NCBI RefSeq assembly: GCF_027244095.1
Contig: NC_069661.1
Span: 12,224,001 to 12,288,000, forward strand
DNA: 64,000 nucleotides
Direction: 5' to 3'
Source of the DNA: Hemicordylus capensis
Taxonomy: Eukaryota; Chordata; Lepidosauria; Squamata; Cordylidae
Position 1 is the stretch's first letter; every line of letters starts with the position of its first letter. Below are positions 9,028 through 19,743 of this stretch, piece by piece. The position numbers and the translations under genes were made by a program. Below the pieces are notes generated by a model. That model did not search any database and had not been told where the DNA came from. It saw only the letters and a list, made by a program, of their open reading frames with translations.

Positions 9028-11003
9028 ACTTTTAGGAGTGAGTGGCTATCTTTCATCTTCAGCCAGTGCTCAACCTGTATACGAGAAATGGGATAAAAAA
9101 GCACCATGCAAAGGTAAATGCTCAGGAACCAGAGAAATTGCTAATGGTAGCGGAACCCCTACTAATGCTGGAAAAGTAACCAGAAATTCATATGGAGGAA
9201 AAAAGGCACTATATCCGTGAAACGAGTTCAAGATGCTATATTAGAATGAACCCGTATCAATCAATAATCCAGAAAACTGGGACAGGTACCAGTGGTCTAA
9301 CAACAAATTCTACACATGCATATGCCCAAATGTTTGAACTCTAATAATAAGTCAATGATCATAGCAAGGAGTGAATATACATATAAACAAACACATGAAC
9401 ATACTACAAGTGAATGTATATAAGTCCATATGAAGAGTAGTAAATGCTCCAACGTAGATGGCAATTCCAAATAAAGTAGGCGTTGGTATAATAAATGATG
9501 TCTGAGCATGCATGTATAAAAATATAGCATCACAAAAGGAGACTGAAACTTCTTGCCAGATTGAAGAAGGTCCTGTGAGAAAGTCCTTATGGGTTAACCC
9601 GGGATTCTTAAACCCATTTCGGGTGATCCTTCAGCAGAGAACACATTAATTCTGTAACAATAAGACAAAAACTAGCAGGTCTCACAACCAAAAGTTTCCA
9701 TGAATAAGCATAATAATATCAACAATGTCCTCCCCTCTTATACACAAAGTGATACATACCAACTTATCTCCTGTTTAGATTTGTAATCTTTATAGAGATC
9801 TTTATAGACCTTTCCTCTTACATCTTGCTGAGAAGAAAAACGCTTACTGCTTGACAAGCCGCAAGGTTTGAGAATGTATAGTCCGATACCAATTAAGAAA
9901 ATTCTAGTCAGGTGAAAACACCTACAAATTGGGCACCCAAGACAGTATAAGCACATAAAGGAATCAGCTGTGTATGTAACCACATTCATTAGCAATACTA
10001 TTTATCATACAGATTGTCGACATCATCATCCTGCTAAAACTGCCAAAGCAGTAAACTAGCACACAATACGTCCTGCTTTTCAGATCACAAATATGTCATG
10101 TTATTGAAAGAGTATTGCAATTAACTATTTCAAAAAGCACTATCCGCAAAAACAAACCTCATTACAGTATGCCAAATGTTGTGAAATACAATAACATTAT
10201 CAGGATGATAAGGTCGAGAGTATATAGTCCGATACCAATTTGGGGAATTCTAATCAGGTAGAAATACCTCCAAATTGGTCACTCAAAGCAGTGTAAATAC
10301 ATGAAGAAGTAAGCTGTGTATTATTACCACATTCATTAACAATACGATTTATCTTTCACATTGTCAACATTATCATCCTGCTAAAACTACCAAAGCAGTG
10401 AGCTAGCCGCCAATACACTCTGCTTTTCAAAACACTAGTATATCATGTTATTGAAAGAGTGTTGCAATTAACTATTTCAAAAAGCATTATCCACACAGAC
10501 ACCCATCAATCGAGTATATCAAACATTGTGAAGTACAGTAACACATGTAGTATATGACATGTAACACTTTCTTCCTAATTATGAATCGCAAAGCTCTCAT
10601 ATGCAGATGATAGGTGACAATCAAATTCTAATAAGAAACTGATATGTATAGCCAACCTTCCACAGTAATTGTATAACTAGATGGAAAAATTACAAAAACA
10701 CTGCCATATCACATGCTGAGTTAAGCCCATTTGGGAAAACCGTATTCAATCTATATATAAAGGTGGATTCCATTCTTAAAAGTAATTGGTCTATATTCTC
10801 ATGTCCAAATTTTCGTGGTTGGTATTTGAAAATTATACTAAACCTGATATCTTCAGGAGAATATTGGAAACTCCTGAAATGTTCCATGAGAGGTGCTTCC
10901 AAAACATTATGTTTTATTCTGGAGCGATGTTCCAGAATTCTAGTCCTCACTTTTAGGAGTGAGTGGCTATCTTTCATCTTCATCCAGTGCTCAACCTGTA
11001 TAC
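9028..11003 (-). mobile_element. Penelope-like retroelement, truncated, with terminal direct repeats
   Basis: The minus-strand frame at 10690-11025 ends with a block resembling the C-terminus of the Penelope GIY-YIG endonuclease: RTRILEHRSRIKHN, LMEHFRSFQYS, LLLRMESTFIYRLNTVFPNG then LN and a stop. A 55-bp segment (AACTTTTAGGAGTGAGTGG...CTGTATAC) occurs at both 9028-9082 and 10949-11003 in direct orientation with very few mismatches, as expected of the partial tandem arrangement common in Penelope-like elements. Between them lies AT-rich non-coding sequence with an internal tandem duplication (9880-10550). The reverse transcriptase part is missing. Confidence 0.55.
9880..10550. repeat. Tandem duplication of about 335 bp
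   Basis: AGTCCGATACCAATT at about 9880 and at 10218 starts two diverged copies that share TCATCCTGCTAAAACT, TCATGTTATTGAAAGAGT and GCAATTAACTATTTCAAAAA in the same order. It is part of the Penelope-like element. Confidence 0.75.
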
Positions 11004-11048
11004 AGCATCTGTGTAAATTAACCAAATATTACAAAGCGGCTGGCCCTG

Positions 11049-11241
11049 TTCGGACATAATGTCAAACCAGAGGTAAATGTGCCAGAAGTTTGAGTTTGTG
11101 ATCATCCAAAAGCATGATGCCGTGGTTTCATCACTTAACCATGGCTCTGTTTTTGCTCCCAAAGCTGGACTTGAACCCTCAGTTTGTAGTGAGTTACACT
11201 GCTGGAACCTGAGGTTGGAAGGCTGCATTGTGTCGTCCGAA
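11049..11241. mobile_element. Possible small DNA transposon with TTCGGAC ends
   Basis: Starts TTCGGACATAATG and ends CATTGTGTCGTCCGAA, whose complement starts TTCGGACGACACAATG. The short imperfect terminal inverted repeats suggest a non-autonomous element. No clear target duplication is seen. Confidence 0.35.
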
Positions 11242-11344
11242 TTCTGCTGCCATATTGTCTTGTCTACATTCTGGGTTTTGTGCTCAAGCTCATCCTGCTG
11301 CTGTCAAGAGGTTGGTTCAGAGCAGCCCAGAAATGCATTACTTA

Positions 11345-11570
11345 TTTATTTTACTATACGTTTTACTTTTTAACTTTATTTATCTATCAAATTTGTACAT
11401 TGCCCCAAACTTTTATCTCTGGGCAGTTAACAATAGCCTAAAACAAGTTAAAACATATACAAAAACTTAAAACAATTTAAAAATTTAAAAATCAAACACA
11501 GATTAAAACCTAAGGATTAAAAAAGCTGAAAAAGCTTGGGTGAAGAGGTGGGTTTTCATGTTTCTCACTG
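11345..11570 (-). mobile_element. LINE 3' end (same family as 6843-7255)
   Basis: Reverse complement reads AAACCCACCTCTTCACCCAA, AAGCTTTTTCAGC, then CAGAGATAAAAGTTTGGGGC and a TAAATAAAGT tail. Only the 3' untranslated region is left. Confidence 0.55.
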
Positions 11571-12594
11571 GCTGCCTCTCGGAGCTGCTGCCCCACCATC
11601 TGCATCTTCTTTTTCCTCCTGCTGCTTCTTAGCAACAGGGATGCTGTGTCCCTAGAGTTCATGCATTTAAAGGGACAGAAATGTAGCGATTGCACACTAG
11701 AAGCAGATAACACACACACACCATCTCCAAGCAGAGATGCATACAACACAGGTAACTCCTCCTGCCCAAAGGTGGCAGTTACAATGGCTTCACCACGTGC
11801 TGCTTTTCCAGGCAGGTAACAGTTCCCAGGAACACCAGTAGCAATTAACTTGCATCGGATCTGCCTTTGGGTCTGGAAGGAGCTGTGCTACATGACACGG
11901 CATCGCTTCTCAGGAGGCACCGTCCTTTCTTGCACCCACCATCCAACAAATATTGTGCTTATGCATGACTGTCTGGTTTCATAGTTCGTGCAAGGATGGT
12001 GCCGTGAGTGGTGTGAGGAAAGGTTAACATGCCTTTGCCCTGCCAAGGATGGACGATCAATGCCAAAAAGGCATGATTGAATGGGACACACCCCTTCTAA
12101 CATCATAGCCAATGGTCGCAGCTTCTCTAGCATGCTGACGCCTGGACCACAGTGCAGTGACACGAGGGGAATGGAGCTTGCTAGGATGCCGCTTGGGCGG
12201 ACTAGGAAGAGGGAGGGGGTTCCTCTGTCCAGAAGCTGCAGGTTACAAAACTGCACTTCAGTGATCATCTGCAGCATGATGATACCTGCATGATTAACTA
12301 CAGTTTTGTCTACCTGAGGTTTGATGCTAAGTCCATAGTAAGTCTGTAGTGACTCCCCTTCCAAGGGAAAACTGAACCCAAGTAGTGCTGCAAAACCTGG
12401 AATGTTCTACCACTCAGATAAGTGAGGTGAACAAAACAGTGTAACACCACCAGTAATAGTAATTTTCACAAATACTAAGGGTCCTGTGGAGTTGATACCA
12501 AAATGTTGGGGCCTTTTAGTAGAGTGGGTGGGGCTCTTCCATGAGGCTGTACTTCCTGGGTTTCTTGGGTAGGAACCATGACATTTATAGAGGG
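11571..12594. other. No gene seen
   Basis: Contains a minus-strand frame of 158 codons (11888-12364) with no recognisable motif, and no splice or promoter context that I can see. I treat it as chance. Confidence 0.3.
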
Positions 12595-12672
12595 GTTCCT
12601 AACCTTGACCACTGTGGCTGGCAATGATGGGAGTTGTAGTCCAACAACATATGGGGACCCAAGGCTGGGAAG
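12595..12672. mobile_element. Fold-back element, one arm
   Basis: Carries GGCAATGATGGGAGTTGTAG, TCCAACAACATATGGGGACC and flanking bases of the fold-back family. Confidence 0.6.
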
Positions 12673-13073
12673 CTCTTCTTTTCTTCATCCTCAGTAAGCG
12701 CGCTTTAAGCTTACTGAACATTTCCAGTCAGCCTCTGTCTCTTCTGCTCTCATCACTTGGGGTTCAGTGAAATGGATTTAGCAGAAGGATTATGTGTATG
12801 TATGGGGAGAGATCTTGGTGTCATAGCTTGATAGCCTATTCTCTCAGTGGTGGATTATAGAGACCAGTTTTGGCTGAAGTTAGTTTACCTCTTCATGAAA
12901 GAATATCTTTCCATTTATCTCTCCAGTTTTTTGATTGCTAAATGAAGAGGAGGACCACTGAAGGTTTAACTGATTTCGTCACTTACTTTATTACGACGTT
13001 TTGTATACCTGTTTGGGACAAGATGGGAATTCTGTTTACAAAATATTGCTGGATATGTGGTTTTGTATTTATT

Positions 13074-13078
<5 letters not shown>
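12673..13078. other. No gene seen
   Basis: Unassigned sequence 5' of the (TA)n tract. Confidence 0.25.

Positions 13079-13134
<56 letters not shown>
13079..13134. repeat. (TA)n microsatellite
   Basis: An uninterrupted run of about 27 TA units. Open frames across it read YIYIYI and are artefacts. Confidence 0.95.
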
Positions 13135-13139
<5 letters not shown>

Positions 13140-14749
13140 TCTTTATGGCAGAACTTGGGTTTTAACATTTTCAGTTTCTTCTCCATTGAATATTCGTGTT
13201 CTGAATCGTCCAGGGGGAGTGCTCTGTGTGAGGTTTAAGGTTTATTTTTTCTCTGAACATTAGATTTAGTTTTTTAGATGTATCCTCTTTTTCTTACAGA
13301 TTATCTTTACTCATTTAAGTATGCTTAAATATTATTACTGTGTGTGTGTTGTTAATCTCTTGCTTTCTTTGCTGTGGATAAGTCATTGCTTTTATTCATG
13401 TATGACTATGGCAATCTCAGAGATGTTACCGGTTCTATTTCTATTACTAATAAAAGCAAAAATTCTTTTTTAAAAAGGATTTAGTAAATGTGCAGACATG
13501 ACAATATGAAAGCACGGCCATGGGAGCACCGACAGATAATGGGAATGGCCACATGAGTGCCTACACAGCAGATATTTTTTGGTTTGCCTGACTTGGTCAG
13601 GTAGGGAAACTCAAACAGTTCCAAGGCTGTTCAAGAAAAACTGAATCCTCATTGCAGGGGAGGAAGAATCTTGTAAATTTGTTTCTTCCTATGTAAAAAG
13701 CACCCCCAGCACAATAAAATGCTAATTTCAAAAAGGCAGTAGCCCACTGAAAAGAAAGGGGCAGGAGCTTGGCCTTCCTCCTAAGGTAATATTATTGGAT
13801 AATGAAAGGATAAGTAACATGTTGAGATTTTACCATGGATATTGACTCAGTTCTTTGTGTGGGACATGCCTGTATATACAGTATTTGAATGTACTGGTAC
13901 AAGACAGTGTCTTGGCTTAGGGGTGGAGTCATTGTATTTATTTTTCTCCTCCTCACTTGCTGACTTGAATTCAAACTGAGAGGTTCTCCCTCTTTCTGCA
14001 TAAGAGACCGTTAGCCTGTTTATTGTTTTCTTAGCCTCTGTTTTAGTTAGTAATAAATATCAAACTCTTGTTTTTCAGTTAAAGTTGCTTTCTGTACAAT
14101 TATAGAGGATAAGTAATTTCTCTGAAACAGTAATTCAGTGACGAAGGAAGGTCTTATTTAACCTATAGGCACCTCAGTATCAATTGGGTCGCCAGCATTG
14201 TTCAGTCAGCTTCTGCTGGAGATATTGAATTTTAAATATAGAATAATATACACTTATAAATATAAACTAAACTTTTCTAATATAAACTAAATTTTGATGT
14301 GTAACACAAATATTGAACATAGACTAATATCATGGACTGCCAAGGTTAATCGGAAGGAGGAACTGTCCAGGAGCCTATTTCAGAACTCCGAGCTTAGTCC
14401 TGAAATCATAAACCCTCTTCAAACATCTGTGAGCACTGCAACACGCATGGTTACAGCTCCCAAAGCTGGGAGGAAGTCCCACCCATGAACCCTCTCCAGC
14501 CAGCTGCTCATGGTTACAGCACTGTTTTGGTGAAGGGGCAGGGCACCATAATCACGAGGGCTGGCATTTCTGTGATCATCCAAGGCTGCTGTTCATGGAA
14601 GCACCAGCCATCACAGTTATGGTGCTTCCCCCTTCAGACAAATTGGAGCCGTAACCATAAGCAGACAGCTGAAGGGGCTGAGTGACAGTACTGGGGGGCA
14701 GGATTTGCTCCTTGCAGTGGTGCTTATGAATGTCTGGAAGAGCCTACAA
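13135..14749. other. AT-rich, no gene seen
   Basis: No gene is recognised. The part at about 14385-14690 shares phrases such as TTTCTGTGATCA and CTCATGGTTA with 32100-32230 and may be a dispersed repeat. Confidence 0.3.
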
Positions 14750-15105
14750 AATCATAGACTTTTAGATTTAGAAGATACCTTGGAGTCCTTCTAAGTCAAT
14801 CACCCATTCAGTGCAGGAATCTGCTACAGTGTTCCTGATCGATGGCTGCCCAGCCTCTGAAAACTCCAGTGGAGGACAGCCCACCACTGTGCCAGCAGCC
14901 TGTTCCACTGCTGAACAGCTTTTACTGACAGGAAATTCTACCTAATATCTAGCTTAAATCTGCTCCCTTGTAATTAAACCTGCCCTAACAAAGAACAAGT
15001 CTGTTCCTTGTTCAGGTATTTGAGGATGGCTGCCACTGTCTTCTCTTATACGTGAATTAATTTCAATATGCTTTTATGCTCGAACATGACCATGGCCCAG
15101 AACCC
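14750..15105 (-). mobile_element. L2 LINE, 3' end
   Basis: Reverse complement of the L2 3' end: CATAGACTTTTAGATTTAGA, GTGCAGGAATCTGCTACAGT, ATGGCTGCCCAGCCTCTGAA, CTGTTCCACTGCTGAACAGC and TTACTGACAGGAAATTCTAC. Old and diverged. Confidence 0.75.
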
Positions 15106-15112
15106 TGTCCTA

Positions 15113-15722
15113 GGAACATAGGAAGCTGCCTAATATTGAGTCAGACCATTGGTCTATAGTTTAATATTGTATACACTGAGCCTATTCTCATGCAAAACAA
15201 AACCAGAGTTGAAGGGGCCTCCGGCTGAAACTTTTGTATGTCCAAATGTGTGCAACTGTGGTTCGGAACCCAAAGCGACCCAAGGTTTCCCTCCCGACAC
15301 TCTGGTTTGAACCTTCCATCTATAGTGGGGTGCCAGTGCCAGTGTTGCGTCCGAACACAGCACTGCAGGCCCACTGTGCTGCAACTAGAGTTGAGGGAGG
15401 AAGCTCCTCCCCCACTCTGGCTGTGATTGGCTGCCAGGACTGTCCTTCAGTCCAGAAGGAAGCCGGCACAGCCAGTTCCCCCTCCTCTCTGCAGTCTCCC
15501 TGACTGCAGAGAGCCTCCTGTCTGTTACATTCGGACACAAACAGGAGAGTGGGGGAGGATGTGTAACTGCAGGTCCATTGGACCCACTTTCCAGGTTACA
15601 TCTGAATGCAGCCACTGACTGGCAGTGGCTGTCCAGGGTTGCAGGTGGGAGTCTTTCAGCCATACCTGGAGAGACCAGGGGGGGATTGAAGCAGCTGCTC
15701 TATCACTGAGCTACAGTCCCCT
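15113..15722 (-). mobile_element. 5S/tRNA SINE (tail and tRNA part) split by an insertion
   Basis: The tail (CATAGGAAGCTGCCTAATAT, TCAGACCATTGGTCTATAG) stops at 15179 and the element resumes at 15613 (CACTGACTGGCAGTGGCTGT ... CACTGAGCTACAG). The 6-bp CACTGA flanks both sides of the 433-bp insertion. Confidence 0.65.
15180..15612. mobile_element. Insertion within a SINE, probable non-autonomous DNA transposon
   Basis: Bounded by CACTGA repeats (15174-15179 and 15613-15618; 6 of 8 match if 8 bp is taken). The ends show weak inverted similarity (GCCTATTCTCATGCAA against GCTGCATTCAGATGTAA). Internal TCCGAACAC and TTCGGACAC are reminiscent of the element at 11049-11241. GC content is higher than in the flanks. 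No protein is encoded. Confidence 0.4.
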
Positions 15723-16302
15723 CCCTGTCATGGGAACAAATTGGAGCTGGCTTGATTTGGAGTGGCTTATTTAACAAGCTCACCTTGGGGGGAAAGCAGC
15801 TGAGCTCCACACTGAAACTTTTTGCAAAGTATGTATATGTGTCTGGAGAAAATAAATGAGATTCTGGGTAAAAAGACTGAAACACTTCAACAACTTCAGC
15901 TATTTTTTATGCCTTGCAGAGCCATTAGCAAATTCCAGCAGCCTCCTGAGGTAACACATGGCTGGTAGCAGAGGTTACCTAACAACATACATGCTTTTCT
16001 TATCAAATGCTTCTGTACATGATAAATTGGATTGTTTGTTCCTGGTGGGGGGGGAGACCAAAACAAAAATGTCATATTACCAACCAACCCCCCCCCCCCA
16101 AAAAAAAACAATCATAAAATATCCAAACAAATGTCCAATTCAGGACACGAAGAATTCAGGTCATGAAGAAGCAAATACCACTGACGTTAATTACAGAAAA
16201 TGTTCTTAGCTACAGTTGACCCTTTATTTCTATCAGAACAATATTGTTCTCAAGCAATCCCACCCTGCTAAGTCATCTTTCTACTCACAAAGCTGACTGG
16301 TG
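15723..16302. other. No gene seen; upstream of ferritin B
   Basis: Includes a C12-A9 homopolymer junction near 16088-16109. Nothing else is recognised. Confidence 0.3.
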
Positions 16303-16380
16303 ATTGGTTAGAGTAGAGCATTTCCATTGGGGGGCACCACCTGCCAATCACAAATTTATTTGCCGCTACATTGCTTTATA
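16303..16380 (+). promoter_or_regulatory. Ferritin B proximal promoter (CCAAT boxes)
   Basis: ATTGG at 16303-16307 and 16326-16330 and CCAAT at 16344-16348, with a TTTATA at 16375-16380, lie about 100-175 bp 5' of exon 1. The same order of elements with intervening matches (GATTGGT, CATTGGG, CACAAATTT-like) occurs at 28096-28170, so the block duplicated with the gene. CCAAT boxes bound by NF-Y are a known feature of ferritin H promoters; that use here is inference. Confidence 0.45.
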
Positions 16381-16478
16381 CCACCTGGATTATATGCTTC
16401 TTTTCAAATAGAGGCTGGGCAAAAGTGGGTGTGTGTCAGTATCAGTATTATAATAGCTTAATTTCCTAGGGCACAGTG

Positions 16479-16580
16479 AGGGGTTCTCAGGTATGTCAGA
16501 ATGTTCATATTGAGTATGAGATGGCTGTGACCCAAATGGCAAACCTGGAGCTGAATGCTAGCTATGTTTATTTGTCTCTG
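16479..16580 (+). pseudogene. Ferritin B exon 1, start codon lost
   Basis: Exactly 102 nt like the intact exon 1 of copy C, with an open frame: RGSQVCQNVHIEYEM then AVTQMANLELNASYVYLSL. Glu27 and Tyr34 equivalents are kept. The initiator position is AGG. Confidence 0.85.
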
Positions 16581-16861
16581 GTAAGTTGCTCTTAAAATGG
16601 GAGCTATCCTGGCCATGGGTTAGCTGTACATGTGGGCGTGCTTTTGGCCTCTCTTTTCACATGCATACTTGGCTTTAGATCTGTGAGTTCAACAGGATTA
16701 GTTGCAAGTATTTCGATATGGATTCTCAACAGAAAACAGTCTTAAAGCAGTTTACAAAGAAAAAGAGGGAAACGAATGGTTTTCTGTTCTCAAAGATTTG
16801 CAGTCTAAAAACAAATGCAAGGCAAATAACAGTAACAGCTACTGGAGGACTGCTGTACTGG

Positions 16862-17180
16862 GGGAGTGTTGGTCTTGCAGCAGTAAGCATGAATTGACCC
16901 CTTTGCTAAGTGGGGTCTGCCCTGGTTTGCATTTGAATGGGAGACTACATGTGTGAGCACTGCGAGATCTTCCTCTTAGGGGATGGGGATGCTCTGCTGA
17001 GCACCTGCATGCAGAAGGTTCCAAGTTCTTTCCTTAGCATCTCCAAAACAGGGCTGAGAGAGACTCGTGCTTGCAACCTTGGAGATACCACTGCCAGTTT
17101 GTGTAGACCATACTGAGCTAGATGGACCACTGATCTGCCTTAATCTGATCAGATCTAAAGGCAGCTTCCTATGTTCCTAA
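16862..17180 (+). mobile_element. 5S/tRNA chimeric SINE, in ferritin B intron 1
   Basis: Shows head GGTCTTGCAGCAGTAAGCAT, 5S-like GCTAAGTGGGGTCTGCCCTG and GAATGGGAGACT, tRNA-derived CTGCATGCAGAAGGTTCCAA and the CR1-like tail. One of the better copies for seeing the tRNA segment. Confidence 0.85.
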
Positions 17181-17237
17181 AGGGCTGAACAGGGATAACT
17201 GCTCTCCACCACTTGATATGAGAACCATGACTTTAAA

Positions 17238-17382
17238 TCAGGCATCCCCAAACTGCGGCCCTCCAGATGTTGCTGAACTACAACTTCCAGTATACCCAGC
17301 CACAAAAAATCATGTCTAGGGATGCTGGGAGTTGTAGTTCAGCAACATCTGGAGGGCTGCAGTTTGGGGATGCCTGCTTTAA
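17238..17382. mobile_element. Fold-back element, full
   Basis: Arms CAGGCATCCCCAAACTGC...AGATGTTGCTGAACTACAAC and GTTGTAGTTCAGCAACATCT...GCAGTTTGGGGATGCCTG are well matched. Lies in ferritin B intron 1. Confidence 0.85.
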
Positions 17383-18142
17383 ATGGTGTCTCTCTGCTAT
17401 GCTAGCAGGTGTTCAAAGTAACCAAGAACTGGGTTCTTTAGCTGTGATGAGAAAGTAAAAGTTGCTTGCTGTTAGATGTGAAAAGTAAGTAAACTTTAGC
17501 TGTGATGAGTAAGTTAAAATTGCTTGCTGTTAGATGTGAAACCTGGACCATCAAGAAAGAAGCACATAAGAAATTGGTAGCCTTTGAGATGTGGTGTCTC
17601 TGAAGAATATTTAAGATTAAATGGACCAGCAGAACAACAAATGAAGAAGTACTTTGAAAAGAAAAACACAAACAAATAATACAGACCACCAAGAGACACA
17701 AACTGGAGTACTGCAGACATCACCTCGGAGAATTGAATTATCAAATACCATAACTAACGCTAGAAGGAAGGCTAGCAGGAAAAAGATCAAGAGGAAGGGA
17801 TAGATGGATGGATGACCTGAAAGAATGGGTAGAAATAGACACATAAGTTATCATCCATGATTCTAGGGACTGCAATCTATGGCTTTTGCTGGCTGCCAGC
17901 CCCCCAATCAGAGAAGGCACATGAGGAGAGAGACTGAGATCAATAGCAACATGAGGGGGAATCAAGTAGTAACCAGTGTGTAACAGATATATATGTATAT
18001 ATCTGTTAAGTCTCTCCTTGATGGTGGTTATCCATTCTTCATTTTTTAAGGAAAAAGAGCAATACTGAGAGTGATCATTGTGAATGTGTGGCTAACTGTA
18101 CCTTACCTCTCACTGCTGCTTCTGTTCTCCCATTACCCCAAG
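17383..18142. other. Rest of ferritin B intron 1
   Basis: Contains a short direct repeat (GCTGTGATGAGAAAGTAAAA and a diverged copy near 17502) and a palindromic ATATATGTATATATCTG near 17990. No gene is seen. Confidence 0.3.
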
Positions 18143-18283
18143 TCTTATCAATTTGACCATGGTGATGTAGCCTTGAGCCCCATGGCCAAGTTCCTGGGGA
18201 ACCAGTCCCAGGGGAAGCATGCTGAGAATTTCCTCCAGTACCTGGACAAGTGAGGAGGCCATGTAGTGCTCCAGGACATCCAG
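18143..18283 (+). pseudogene. Ferritin B exon 2, stop and 6-nt loss
   Basis: Reads SYQFDHGDVALSPMAKFLG, NQSQGKHAENFLQYLDK, stop, GGHVVLQDIQ before donor GTGAGT. Two codons around the ferroxidase Glu62 are missing. Confidence 0.9.
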
Positions 18284-18406
18284 GTGAGTGAAGTAAAGAT
18301 CTCGACTATGCTTCACACAAGGGGATAGTATCTTGAGGCTTCTTGTAGATGACTTTGAGTAGTGGTGTATCCACAGGTGTGTCTTTAAATTTGACTCTTG
18401 GCACAG

Positions 18407-18524
18407 AAGCCAGAGCAGGACAAGTGGGGCAGCAGCCTGGATGCCCTGGAAAAGTTCCTGCAGCTGGAGAAGGTGGTGAATGCTGGATTTGTACAAGCTG
18501 ACGAAGGAGAAGGGAGACCCCCAC
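18407..18524 (+). pseudogene. Ferritin B exon 3, 8-nt loss
   Basis: Acceptor CACAG at 18402-18406. Reads KPEQDKWGSSLDALEKFLQ then LEKVVN, after which 8 nt (the CAGGCCCT of other copies) are missing. Donor GTAAGT at 18525. Confidence 0.9.
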
Positions 18525-18884
18525 GTAAGTCTGCATTAAATGTTAAAACACTTGAATCTATTTTTCTATAAGCAAGGCCAGACAACTTGAATTGGCCTAA
18601 TGCAGTCATTTCCAGCCTGTGTGGTGTTAATTACTCCTGTGCTGTGACAAAGATAAAAGGCTCCAGTGAGCCCCAAGTACATACTCACTGACAGAACAGT
18701 CTGCTTTATTGCTGCATGACTGTTCTAGGCTAGCTGTCTTTCAATTGGCCTCTACTAGGGGTAGGCAATTCTTCACAACACTCAGTGAATCGACCTAATT
18801 AGGCTATTTGGTCACTCCATATGTGGCTCTTGTAAGAGGAAGGCCAAGCTCAGGGATCTGGCTCTTCTAGGGGCTGTCCAGACC

Positions 18885-18965
18885 AGGGGCCCATACATTA
18901 GCCCCTGTGGCTAGGGATGGTGGGAGTTGAAGTACAACAGCTAGGGATCTAATGCTGAGAACCCT
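18885..18965. mobile_element. Fold-back element, one arm
   Basis: GGGATGGTGGGAGTTGAAGT and neighbouring bases match the right arm of the fold-back family; lies in ferritin B intron 3. Confidence 0.5.
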
Positions 18966-19587
18966 TAGCCTAGTCTGTATTCCTGGACACACAACTTACT
19001 TTTTGGGTAGAAGTGTGGGATGTGGCTTCCACTTTAATACAAAAAGCATCCATACTATAAGATTTGGGAAATACTGGTCTAATTGTAGCCTAGACTTGAG
19101 AGACTGCAGCAATGTTTGCTTCTAAGCCAACCTATTGCCTTGTGGGGCACTTCAAAAGTGCAAGTACTCAAAGGCTAGCACTAAAACTTCAGATAAAGTG
19201 AAGTTCTGAATATCAGATTTCTCTTTAATGTGAGACAACTGAGCTCTCAAGTCAGACAGGCATCTATTTCTTGAGGTGGGGGAGGGGTGTTCTATAGAGC
19301 CCTAACAAAACCTTCCTCTTTCTGTGCAAAGTTGAGGTTATACAAGGTTAGTTTCATGGTATGCCATAAAACTGGTGATTATGTAACATCTTGCCAGTCT
19401 TGGGGTGAGATATGAAAACAAAAATCATGAATATCCAAGTCTTGTCTGTCCCACAAGTTGGATTTAAACTATTCCTTACCCACAGAGATTATTTGAAAAC
19501 GTATGTTCACCTGTCTCAAATAAGGGTTCTTAAAAGCTAGCTTTAAATAAGCTGCACAGACTGTCAGTTTCTCTTTGACCCCTTCAC

Positions 19588-19743
19588 CTGTGTGACTTGC
19601 TGGAGTCTGAATACCTGGAGGAGCAGGTGAAGGCCATCAAGCGGCTGAGAGACCACCTCACCAACCTGAGGTGCCTGGGAGTGCCCCAGAGCGGCATGGG
19701 GGAGTACCTCTTTGACAAACCCACCTTTGGGGAGAACAGCTGA
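19588..19743 (+). pseudogene. Ferritin B exon 4, open but acceptor lost
   Basis: Fifty-one codons and a stop: [51 protein letters not shown]. Cys130, Asp131, Glu134 and Gln141 equivalents are intact. The base pair before the exon is AC, so the splice acceptor is lost. Confidence 0.9.

Larger units (their letters stand above)
16479..19743 (+). pseudogene. Ferritin copy B, four-exon duplicated pseudogene
   Basis: All four ferritin exons are present in order with introns: exon 1 16479-16580, exon 2 18143-18283, exon 3 18407-18524, exon 4 19588-19743. The start codon is AGG instead of ATG. Exon 2 has a 6-nt loss around Glu62-His65 and a TGA stop in place of the Arg of the KRGGR motif. Exon 3 has an 8-nt loss that shifts the frame. 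The exon 4 acceptor reads AC instead of AG. Donors of exons 1-3 (GTAAGT, GTGAGT, GTAAGT) are intact. Retained introns show it is a DNA duplicate. Its 3' region keeps an AATAAA (19785-19790). Introns are shorter than those of copy C. Confidence 0.9.

Noticed and set aside
11888-12364. 158-codon minus-strand frame as a gene
   Set aside because: No recognisable motif, no splice or promoter context that I could see.
12942-13263. Open frames reading YIYIYI
   Set aside because: Translation of the (TA)n microsatellite.
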